NCBI GenBank assembly: GCA_949130495.1 | Contig: OX422213.1 | Span: 204,717,660 to 204,781,659, forward strand | DNA from: Sambucus nigra | Taxonomy: Eukaryota; Streptophyta; Magnoliopsida; Dipsacales; Adoxaceae | Length of the DNA stretch: 64,000 bases | Direction of reading: 5' to 3' | In this document: positions 56,826 through 64,000 of the stretch, piece after piece | How positions within the stretch are numbered: position 1 is the stretch's first letter | Layout: the number at the start of each line of letters is the position of its first letter | Program-made: the position numbers and the translations under genes | Notes under the pieces: model-generated | Seen by the model: only the letters and a program-made list of their open reading frames with translations | What the model was told of the DNA's origin: nothing | Database searches by the model: none

Positions 56826-57812
56826 TCATTCACCCTGCACGGGCCGTGACAACAGCAAGGGAGACCCTAAGTATGACTTTAGGTCCCTGAAAGCCTCATC
56901 ACACTCTTCGCTCCATTCGAAGGCCTTCCTAAGGATCTTGAAGAATGGCAAACACTTGTCTGTGGCCCTAGACACGAACCTGTTCAAGGCAGCAACTCTC
57001 CCTGTGAGTCTCTGAACGTCTTTAATGGACTTGGGAGTCTTCATCTCAACAAGGGCCTTTATCTTTTCAGGATTGGCCTCGATGCCTCTTTGGTTGACAA
57101 TGAACCCCAAGAACTTCCCTTCTCTGACCCCGAAGACACACTTGGTCGGATTAAGCTTCATCTGGTATTTTTCCATCGTATTAAAGGTCCTCTCCAGGTC
57201 TGCCACATGATCCTCTGCCTTCGGACTCTTAGTTAGCATGTCATCTACGTAGACCTCCATAGACTTTCCAATTTGGTCTTCGAACATTTTATTTACGAGG
57301 CGCTGGTACGTAGCCCCTACATTTTTTAGGCCAAAGGGCATGACCCTATAACAGTATGTCCCCTTATCAGTGATGAAGGTTGTCCTCTCCGAGTCTTCAG
57401 GGTTCATGAAGATCTGGTTATAACCTGAATAGGCATCCATGAAGCTCATGAGCTCATGGCTTGCGGTAGCGTCTACCATCTGGTCAATGCGGGGGAGAGG
57501 GAAGCTGTCTTTGGGATAGTGCTTGTTGAGGTCTGTAAAGTCCACACACATTCTCCACTTCCCGTTGGCCTTTGGGACGATGAATGCATTGGACAGCCAT
57601 TCAGGGTAGATGACCTCTCTGATAAATTTAACGTCTTCTAATTTTTTGACCTCGTCCCTGATGACCTCATACTTCTCTCTAGAGTATATTCTCCTCTTCT
57701 GCTTTATCGGCTTCACTCCCTCTACCACATTGAGCTTGTGGCACATCATTTCAGGGTCAATCCCTGACATATCTACATGATTCCATGCGAAGACGCTTCG
57801 TCTTCTCCTCAA
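56826..57812 (-). CDS. reverse transcriptase part of pol, minus-strand Tat element
   Basis: The frame of 328 codons has RRRRSVFAWNHVDMSGIDPEMM, IYPEWLSNAFIVPKANGKWRMCVDF, LNKHYPKDSFPLPRIDQMVD and a FMDAYSGYNQIFM block. These are followed by TYCYRVMPFGLKNVGATYQRL and the catalytic YVDDMLTKS, then the thumb with LNPTKCVFGVREGKFLGFIV. The catalytic aspartates are present. A single TGA at 56826 separates it from RNase H in the same frame. Confidence 0.93.
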   Translation of the reverse strand: MRRRRSVFAWNHVDMSGIDPEMMCHKLNVVEGVKPIKQKRRIYSREKYEVIRDEVKKLEDVKFIREVIYPEWLSNAFIVPKANGKWRMCVDFTDLNKHYPKDSFPLPRIDQMVDATASHELMSFMDAYSGYNQIFMNPEDSERTTFITDKGTYCYRVMPFGLKNVGATYQRLVNKMFEDQIGKSMEVYVDDMLTKSPKAEDHVADLERTFNTMEKYQMKLNPTKCVFGVREGKFLGFIVNQRGIEANPEKIKALVEMKTPKSIKDVQRLTGRVAALNRFVSRATDKCLPFFKILRKAFEWSEECDEAFRDLKSYLGSPLLLSRPVQGE

Positions 57813-58587
57813 CAGTTAAATGAGGTCTTCCTTGATGTTGGGCTTCAGAGACTTGCCAACTTGGATGGTTTTTTTTCGTGTCATCCTCATCGAGGATGAT
57901 GGATTCTACCTCTTCTGCGGCCTCTCCTTTCTTTAGCTTCGTCTCATCCCTGGGGTCTAGGGTATCAATATTGTAAGTGGTCGTAGCCCTCTTGTGTGTC
58001 TCCCTTTCTTCAGCGGAGTTATAGTAACATTCTCGCGCTTTCGTCTGGTCTCCCTGAACTTCCCCCACCCCGTAAGGGGTAGGAAATTTGATTATCTGAT
58101 GGACCGTAGATGGCACAACTTCAAACCCCTTGAGGGCCACACGCCCCAGTATGATGTTGTAAGCAGAAAACATATGTTCATCCATCACAAAGAAACTGAC
58201 CTTCTTGGTGAGCCATCTCGGCCACTCGTCCCCCATCCTCACATCGGCCTCATATACCCCAAGGGGATGAACCTTTTCCCCACTGAACCCAATAAATGGA
58301 TGATGGTAGGGTACGAGTCTAGCACGGCTGAGGCCTAAGGCTTTGAAGCATGGCCAAAACATCACGTCTGCAGATGAGCCCCCATCTATTAGGATCCTCG
58401 GCACCTCGCATCCGTGCACCCTGGTAGTGATGATGAGAGGGTCATCATGTGGGGCTAAGAGGCCTTTGAAGTCCATTCTCGAGAATCCTACTATCAGTGT
58501 GCCCATATCAACCTTCTTCCTCTTTTCTGACTTGACCTCCAGGGAGGTTGCGTGTACCGTCTTCGTCACTACCTTGGCCTCAGCCAC
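57757..58587 (-). CDS. aspartic protease part of pol, minus-strand Tat element
   Basis: The frame starts MAEAKVVTKTVHATSLEVKSEK. It has FKGLLAPHDDPL, the active site RILIDGGSSADVMF (Asp-Gly-Gly), FVMDEHMFSAYNIILGR and VVPSTVHQIIKFPTPYG. An acidic linker EAAEEVESIILDEDD follows. At an eight-T run (plus strand 57869-57876) the frame slips, so the last 40 residues are out of frame. The true reading joins the RT frame through KPNIKEDLI and one further stop. The domain would process Gag-Pol. Confidence 0.88.
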   Translation of the reverse strand: MAEAKVVTKTVHATSLEVKSEKRKKVDMGTLIVGFSRMDFKGLLAPHDDPLIITTRVHGCEVPRILIDGGSSADVMFWPCFKALGLSRARLVPYHHPFIGFSGEKVHPLGVYEADVRMGDEWPRWLTKKVSFFVMDEHMFSAYNIILGRVALKGFEVVPSTVHQIIKFPTPYGVGEVQGDQTKARECYYNSAEERETHKRATTTYNIDTLDPRDETKLKKGEAAEEVESIILDEDDTKKNHPSWQVSEAQHQGRPHLTVEEKTKRLRMESCRYVRD

Positions 58588-58609
58588 ATGGGCCTTCCTA
58601 TCGGTGACC

Positions 58610-59806
58610 TCAGACCCTCCTCCTGCAATACCCCCTCGAGATCATTCCTCCTTCGAGCGAGATCATATTAAGCCTCTTGACAGGGCCGTGGTCGTCCCTC
58701 GGCGGGAGGTCAGGGTCGTCCTCATCATCGGAAGGGTCGTCCCCTCTTTTTTGAGGACCTTCTCTACATGCATCACCTCGCTTCTTTCTGGGGTCGTCCC
58801 CTTGGCCCCTCTTGAAGGCGCCTTTGTCGATGTACTTTCTGAGCTTCCCTTCCTTCAGCATCTTCTCAATCTCATCTTTCAGAGCAAAGCATTTGTCCGT
58901 TACGTGGCCGTGGTCTTGGTGAAATTCACACCACAGGTTCTTATTCCTCTTGCCGGGGGCTGCCCTCAGCTTCTCAGGCCACTTAAGGGACCGGTCACTC
59001 TTTATCTCATTGAGAATCTGTTCACAGCTGACCATTAGAGGGGTGTAACCAGCTAACTTGTCATCCGTGGACCTCTTCTTCCCCTCTTTATTCTTCTTAG
59101 GGTATTTACCCCCACTAGCACCTCCTTTTTCGTCTTCATATTTCGTAGCCATCGCCTCTTCGGCGTTCATCACCTTTCCTATTATCGACAGCAGCTCAGC
59201 CATCGTCCTCGGAGGGTCTTCGGCAAGCTTCCATAACAGCTTCCTCTTTTGGAGTCCTCTAATCAGGGTTGTCATAGCTATGCTCTCCTCATAGTCTTCC
59301 ACCTCCAGCTTCTCTTTATTAAATCTGGCTATGTAGTCCCTCAGACTCTCGTTCTTCCCCTGCTTAACATAGAGCAGGTGGGTGGTCTTCTTCTGTGGCC
59401 TCACCCCAAAGAAAAAGTTGTGGATGAATAGGTCTGCCAACTGCTTGAAGTTTTCAATGGAATTTTTTGGAAGAGACGTGTACCAGACATGTGCAGCCCC
59501 TGTCAGGGTACCAGAAAAGGCACGACACCTCATCTCATCTGAGATAGAGTATATGTCTACTACTAATTGATACATCTCCGCGTGGTGGACGGGGTTGGTG
59601 CTCCCGTCATATCTTGGGGTGACCACAGGTGGCTTGAACTTTGATGGCGTGGGGAAGTTGACTATCTTTGCCACAAAGGGTGAGCCTATGGTGTATCCCC
59701 TCTGAAGAGGGTCCCGGCTCTTCAGTATATCACCAATCTTATCCTCTAACCGCTGGATCGAGTCATTCCAGGGCCTCACAGGGTCGTCTTGGCCGATGTT
59801 ATCCAC
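58610..59806 (-). CDS. gag capsid and zinc-knuckle part of the minus-strand Tat element
   Basis: An open frame of 398 codons with the Retrotrans_gag layout: RLEDKIGDIL, PRYDGSTNPVHHAEMYQ, MRCRAFSGTLTGAAHVWYTSLP, NFKQLADLFIHNFFFG, LRDYIARFNKEKLEVED. It has a basic linker and a CEFHQDHGHVTDKC knuckle near residue 295. The end is acidic and basic in turn (DPRKKRGD, DPSDDEDDPD). It continues the N-terminal part at 59884-60513 after a frame break, and its end meets the start of protease. Gag builds the particle and packages RNA. Confidence 0.9.
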   Translation of the reverse strand: MDNIGQDDPVRPWNDSIQRLEDKIGDILKSRDPLQRGYTIGSPFVAKIVNFPTPSKFKPPVVTPRYDGSTNPVHHAEMYQLVVDIYSISDEMRCRAFSGTLTGAAHVWYTSLPKNSIENFKQLADLFIHNFFFGVRPQKKTTHLLYVKQGKNESLRDYIARFNKEKLEVEDYEESIAMTTLIRGLQKRKLLWKLAEDPPRTMAELLSIIGKVMNAEEAMATKYEDEKGGASGGKYPKKNKEGKKRSTDDKLAGYTPLMVSCEQILNEIKSDRSLKWPEKLRAAPGKRNKNLWCEFHQDHGHVTDKCFALKDEIEKMLKEGKLRKYIDKGAFKRGQGDDPRKKRGDACREGPQKRGDDPSDDEDDPDLPPRDDHGPVKRLNMISLEGGMISRGYCRRRV

Positions 59807-59883
59807 TGCCGCCTCTTTAAGGTGGACGGGGGTTCTGCCGCAGCGGGCCTATGTCGGCTGTTTACTTCCCTTTGGCCGTCATC

Positions 59884-60513
59884 TCATCCTTGGGGTCGGC
59901 CATCTGCTACCTCCCTCCTGGACCTCAAAGCACTTCTTGACCTGGACAATTGTTCCCGCAGGTCATTTACTGGAAACAGCCTCTCAAAGGCTGACCCCCT
60001 GCTCAAGCGATCAAAAGCAGAGCCCCTCGGGCGATCATCAGGATTTGGTCTCCCGCACTTTCCTCTACTATGCTGGAGAGGTCGTACAATATTATTGGAG
60101 ACCTTATATGGTTCCCAGCACTCTATAGGGGCCTCCTCTCCCTCTGTATCGTCATACCTGTCCTCAGGGCATGGGTTTCCTTGCCTCCCCAGGCATAGAC
60201 GCAGGGGGTCAGCAACATCCCTACGCCGCTGAGGAGGTGACAGGTCTTTGCGCGGTGCCTGGGGTGGTCCCCTGGCCTCATGTTGTCCTGGAACTGCTGC
60301 CGGAGTAATCATCTCAGGTGAAACCCCTGGTGCTCTTAGTATGTTCTGGCTTAGAGCTGTGAACTGCTCCTGCATCATCCGCTGGTTTGCTGCCAGAGAC
60401 TTTAAGGCTGCCGCCACATTAGCCATCTCAGACTGAGGCGGCGGCTGACTGGAACTAGGTCTTCCCCCATCATCCGACGGGGGAAGTGGTGGTGGTGGCA
60501 TTTTAGGTGCCAT
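59884..60513 (-). CDS. gag N-terminal part of the minus-strand Tat element
   Basis: The frame starts MAPKMPPPPLPPSDD, 160 bases after the PBS. It is proline-rich, with a predicted helical ANVAAALKSLAANQRMMQEQF segment and an arginine-rich end (RSRSALRSRREVADGRPQG). A TGA stops it at 59884. The same frame continues open for about 35 more codons, and a frameshift near 59810 links to the main capsid frame. This N-terminal domain is not a recognised enzyme. It probably forms the disordered start of Gag. Confidence 0.75.
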   Translation of the reverse strand: MAPKMPPPPLPPSDDGGRPSSSQPPPQSEMANVAAALKSLAANQRMMQEQFTALSQNILRAPGVSPEMITPAAVPGQHEARGPPQAPRKDLSPPQRRRDVADPLRLCLGRQGNPCPEDRYDDTEGEEAPIECWEPYKVSNNIVRPLQHSRGKCGRPNPDDRPRGSAFDRLSRGSAFERLFPVNDLREQLSRSRSALRSRREVADGRPQG

Positions 60514-60675
60514 GTGCTTGAGCTATGAAAAGCTGAACTGAAGAAAAGATTGGTGAGCTTGGGAACCTTAGTGGGTCTCTTTCAATGGTGAAACACCTCC
60601 TCTCAGGGGGAGTGTTGGTTCACCACCAGAGTACCCAGTGAGGTCAAGCTGTACAAAGGAAGAGATGTCTTCTCG

Positions 60676-60695
60676 TTCCCACAGACGGCGCCAAA
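60676..60695 (-). promoter_or_regulatory. primer binding site of the minus-strand Tat element
   Basis: On the minus strand it reads TTTGGCGCCGTCTGTGGGAA, one base after the LTR end. TGGCGCCGT is complementary to the 3' end of plant tRNA-Asp as I recall it, and the rest matches only in part. Confidence 0.8.
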
Positions 60696-60923
60696 CTGAT
60701 GATGCTAAGATTTAGCACCACCGGATAATTGATATTGAGCTCATACAGCAGTAACCATGGCAGCCATAGGAATGTATAAGTGTATAAGTATGTAGAAGGG
60801 GATGAGTATAAGAGGAAATAAGACAATGATGTATAGTGGTTCAGCCAATTTGGCCTACATCCACTGTGAGTGTGTGATCCACTAAGTATGGGCACTAATG
60901 GCCTTGGATACAATGCACATAAG

Positions 60924-60924
<1 letters not shown>

Positions 60925-60977
<53 letters not shown>
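60925..60977. repeat. (CT)n microsatellite in the 5' LTR
   Basis: An uninterrupted CT run of about 53 bases. The matching run in the other LTR is only about 16 bases (near 49219-49234). Confidence 0.95.
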
Positions 60978-60980
<3 letters not shown>

Positions 60981-61048
60981 GTGTGTACAAGTAGAGTTTT
61001 AGCTAGGGTTGCAATAATCTGATCCCTTGTAGGGTTGTAGGTGACAAG

Positions 61049-61056
61049 TATATATA
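61049..61056 (-). promoter_or_regulatory. TATA box of the 5' LTR
   Basis: TATATATA in the minus-strand context GACCTATATATACTTG. It lies in the 5' LTR and would start the genomic RNA. The copy in the 3' LTR is at 49306-49313. Confidence 0.7.
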
Positions 61057-61613
61057 GGTCTTGGGGGGTGTAGTGTACCCCCAAAGTATGCATGGTGCAT
61101 GTGAATCATGATCTAGCCAATCCCCTGTTGACACCTGTAGATGCCAAATGATGACATAATATTCCCTCACGTGAGGGTGTGATTTTGTTATAACGATCTC
61201 CCACGTTCCATGTGAGTCTCACACGCACTGTTCAACGCGTCTCCCAAACCATGCGCTATGATGATGTCACCCTCAGCCTAGGAGCCGAGGCCGAGGGCAA
61301 AGTTCCTTCCAGTAGTGAGTCTGGCCCAATTCTGGCCTCGTACTGTCGGCCCCTCGTAGGGTCGTCTGGAACCTGGTGAAGGGTCGGCCCCTCGTAGGGC
61401 CATCTGGAACCTGGTGAAGGGTCGGCCCCTCATAGGGTCGTCTGGAGTCTGATGAAGGGTCAGCCCCTTTGAGGGGTCGTCTTGGTCCTGATGAAGGGTC
61501 GGCCCCTCTGAGGGGTCGTCTTGGGCCTGATGAAGGGTCGGCCCCTCTGAGGGGTCGTCCGTTTGGAGGTAATCTTCAGCCAGGCCGAGGATATAAACGG
61601 GTATATCAAATAT

Positions 61614-61933
61614 GACCGCCTCCATCGTTGTGTATTTTTACCATAACCATGAGTGATTCTGGCTTGGTACCGTGGTTGAGTGAGTAAACTCAGATTCAGA
61701 TAGGCACTATGAGACTGCATCTTCGAGTTATAGCTCAGTGAGATGGTTATTATACTTATGATTGTAATAGGTATAGTTATACTTGTTTTGTATAGTATAT
61801 TTCTTGTATATGACAATGAGATATCATATAAAGTAAAATTGTGTAAAGTGAAAAGAATGAATAAGAGTTATTACCCTTCTGGTCGATTTATGTACGGAAT
61901 TATATGAATATGAATCATAGGTTATAGTGAAAG

Positions 61934-62017
<84 letters not shown>

Positions 62018-62898
62018 GAGTTTTATATAGGTGTTATGTACTGAGGGCCTAATGTATCTCGACGATCAACATTGTCAGGTAATAGTGTATCGGGGGGTTC
62101 CTTGTTTGGATTTCGCTTCGCGAGACACCGCACGCATGAAACGTAGCGCAATGTTGGGAATGGGGAGAAGTTTAGTCCTTAGTACTCGGGTCTATGAGGA
62201 AGTTTAGAAGATGGGTGAAACATAATAGTTAGGAGGGGTAGCTTAACTAGGTTGTTTAAAAGGTATGCGATAGGTGTGCACTACTACAAGAGGGGTGGGG
62301 TGTATCTCATGAGAGTGCGATACCAATTTAAATATGAGAAATTTCATATTTTAAAAATATGGCCTTTAAGCACTTGAAAAATATTTTCAAACTCGAGCTC
62401 TAACCCGTTTATCTATTTTTCCTCTCTTGCTATATATGTATATATATAGGTGTCCAGACACAGGGACCCCTGGATGATGATTTCTTCGAGTTAGACGTTT
62501 GTTGTAGTAGCTGTGGATGCATGCAGGTTTACTGTAGACACTTCTACCTTTGTATTCTAGATAGGAGGTACTGTAGAAATACTCGGGCCGATAGCCTAAT
62601 TGTATTAATTTATTCTTTTACTGCCTTTTTAGTGTGACATTTAATTTGGTTGTATTATGTTACCGAGTGTTCGGTTATTTTTATTTCATTTCAGTTTCAT
62701 ATATATAAACTATGCGGATGTTTACCTAGTTGGCTTGGTTAAAAAGATTAGATGATATAAAATTGTGATGCCAGTCTAATAGGTTATTAGTAATTAATTT
62801 TGTTTTCAACAGCAATGCTGAGAATGAACCATACAAGACTCCTGTTTTAATTTTCTATAGGATTGATCACCCGGTATTTTATTAGGCGGGGTGTCACA
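61614..62898 (+). repeat. 5' LTR, right part, of the right-hand chromovirus-type element
   Basis: It continues after the Tat element. It includes the CT and TA microsatellites at 61933-62017 and several TATATATA stretches, and ends GGCGGGGTGTCACA before the PBS. Confidence 0.75.
61933..62017. repeat. compound (CT)n(TA)n microsatellite
   Basis: About 12 CT units are followed by about 30 TA units inside the LTR. Confidence 0.95.
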
Positions 62899-62900
62899 GA

Positions 62901-62913
62901 TTGGTATAGGAGC
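62901..62913 (+). promoter_or_regulatory. primer binding site of the right-hand element
   Basis: TTGGTATAGGAGC follows the LTR end CACA by two bases. It is one base off the TTGGTATCAGAGC core complementary to initiator tRNA-Met. Confidence 0.75.
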
Positions 62914-63049
62914 ATCAGGTTCTAGTGTCCTTATGAATCTATGCGGATGTACTACGCTTTCAGCATTTCTTTTGATTTGATATAGAGCCTTATGATTAGG
63001 ATTATTGATTCCTCTTGTGAGATTTCGTTCTCCTGCTATTATGTAAGAT

Positions 63050-64000
63050 TATAGTAAATCTTTTACGCACTCGTTCGAGGCTCGTGTGCTGATCAAGGAA
63101 GGGCGGCCAGGGAAGGCCGTTATGAGGGTAGTAGGAGGCAGGGCTTAGTTAGAGCTGTAAGTTAAAGTTGGGAATGAGGACCACAATAGAGGTCGCTCCC
63201 TTTATGGCATTACTATGGATTACTACAACGACTACTAAAGTGTAGTTGTTAGAATTATCCAAGTACCGCTGTAGTAGAGAGTGGAGATAAACTTGAATTA
63301 CCCAGTGACGTAAATTGGAAAAATTTCAGAAGGGTCTTTGATAAGGACTATACGTTGAAGTTAAGTCATGTGGAGGTAGTGTAGCTTTATTCAGTGGAAG
63401 TATAGGGCTCAGAAGCTTTATCTTAGAGCAGGGTATGGAAATGCCCAGATGTACAAATTTGGGGTAAATTTTTCACTCATTGGAGCGATGTTGAAATGGT
63501 GGTAACGGTGGTCACCATATTTTGGGGAGAATGATGTTTTGATCATCAAGGAATCTTACAGATGGTTTTACCCATGAGTTCCTTTAATTTATTAGAAATG
63601 AAGAGAATGCAATTTCTCAATTATTCGCATGAGGATCGGTAAGAGGTCGACAGCGAATAAAGAGTTATATGGTTAAGGGAACTTTGTACCAAAGTAAGGT
63701 AGGTAAAATGAGGAGAGAGTCCTTCAATGGAATGATAGGCCCACTAGTAAGTTGATAACACCTAGGGAGAAGTTGTGGTCATGGAACCCCATTAGTATAC
63801 ATCCACCCGGGGAATTCATTCAAACAGGGCAATTAAGCCTGGTAGTATGTTTCCTTTTAGTCGGAGGAGCTAAAGGAACTATAAGGGTGATTATCAGGAT
63901 CGAGGCTACTAGTGTCCGAGATAGTAATAATTTAACAAGGTCAGGGAGGCCAAACATGGAGAATATGGTGATGTGGAGTTTACAACCACACGCTTTAATC
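63050..64000 (+). pseudogene. decayed leader and gag start of the right-hand element
   Basis: Short pieces such as EGRPGKAV near 63100 and Tyr-rich DYYNDY near 63220 resemble the basic N-terminal part of chromovirus gag. Stops are very dense and no frame stays open beyond about 60 codons. Assignment rests mainly on position after the PBS. Confidence 0.35.

Larger units (their letters stand above)
48990..61608 (-). mobile_element. Tat-clade Ty3/gypsy retrotransposon, nearly complete, 12.6 kb
   Basis: It has two LTRs, a PBS, gag, protease, RT, RNase H, second RNase H, integrase, a 14-unit tandem array, an antisense gene and a PPT. The flanking five bases are AATAC and AATAT, a target duplication with one mismatch. 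The LTRs differ at about 30 of roughly 876 aligned bases by hand count, plus a 36-base CT expansion, so this is the youngest LTR element here. It sits inside the LTR of the chromovirus-type element. It cannot move by itself: gag and pol have a few stops and frameshifts, and integrase has lost two catalytic residues. Confidence 0.95.
60697..61608 (-). repeat. 5' LTR of the minus-strand Tat element
   Basis: On the plus strand it opens TGATGATGCTAAG and closes GGGTATATCA. It is 912 bases, 36 longer than its partner because of the (CT)n tract. It includes four to five short repeats of GGGTCGGCCCCTC-type units at 61340-61560. Confidence 0.95.
47028..64000 (+). mobile_element. chromovirus-type Ty3/gypsy element, 5' LTR and gag start, continues past the window
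   Basis: A long LTR opens TGTAATACCCCGC at 47028 and closes GCGGGGTGTCACA at 62898, an imperfect 13-bp inverted end pair. It is followed by a tRNA-Met type PBS and decayed gag sequence. The LTR is interrupted by the Tat element at 48990-61608. Removing that element and its five-base duplication leaves about 3.2 kb. The end sequences and PBS type fit Tekay/Del-like chromoviruses, but no pol lies inside the window to confirm this. Confidence 0.75.

Noticed and set aside
60644..61093. A 149-codon minus-strand frame across the LTR edge, and a similar 97-codon frame at 49057-49350
   Set aside because: It is LTR and leader sequence containing a CT microsatellite read as an Arg-Glu repeat, and is not shared with an expressed gene structure.

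Overview
The window looks like repeat-rich heterochromatin from a flowering plant. Almost all of it is transposable elements, many nested in one another and most decayed. The evidence for a plant is Tat-clade Ty3/gypsy elements with a second RNase H, Tekay-like chromoviruses, gag-only copia-like elements, a CACTA element with a Ptta/En/Spm TnpA-type gene, a PIF/Harbinger element, and a plant mobile domain gene. No intact host gene, rRNA or tRNA gene was recognised. I cannot name the species.

Layout, left to right. (1) 1-10446: decayed Tat element on the + strand, missing its 5' LTR and gag start. Order: gag, protease, RT, RNase H, second RNase H, integrase, a 176-bp hairpin tandem array, an antisense gypsy-type gene, PPT and 3' LTR. 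(2) 10447-12250: unassigned DNA plus a 60-bp hairpin array. (3) About 12250-18626: second decayed Tat/Ogre-like element on +, with the end of its 5' LTR, PBS, reduced gag and a full-length but broken pol. (4) 19099-22441: CACTA element, TSD CAA. (5) About 22470-38314: Tekay-like chromovirus on +. Its integrase is split by a 12.5-kb gag-only LTR element on the minus strand (24954-37510), which is itself split by a related gag-only element (26668-32692, TSD AAAAG). The chromodomain and 3' LTR resume after the insertion. (6) 38318-45856: 7.5-kb PIF/Harbinger element with TSD TTA, inserted in that 3' LTR. It carries the accessory ORF1, the DDE transposase, a plant mobile domain (PMD) gene and two small unrecognised ORFs. 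(7) 47028-62898: one 3.2-kb chromovirus-type LTR, followed by PBS and gag remnant to the window end. It is interrupted by the youngest element, a 12.6-kb Tat retrotransposon on the minus strand (48990-61608).

The youngest Tat element is nearly complete: LTR pair, tRNA-Asp-like PBS, gag, protease, RT, RNase H, second RNase H, integrase, a 14-unit hairpin array, an antisense gene with its own likely promoter, and PPT. It is dead through a frameshift, several stops and two integrase active-site losses. The LTRs differ at roughly 30 of about 876 aligned sites by hand count.

The most unusual content is the PIF/Harbinger element carrying a PMD gene and unknown small ORFs. Next are the two sibling gag-only families, one nested in the other, and the repeated link of hairpin arrays with the antisense gene in Tat elements. 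All boundaries and frames were read by eye, without alignment software.
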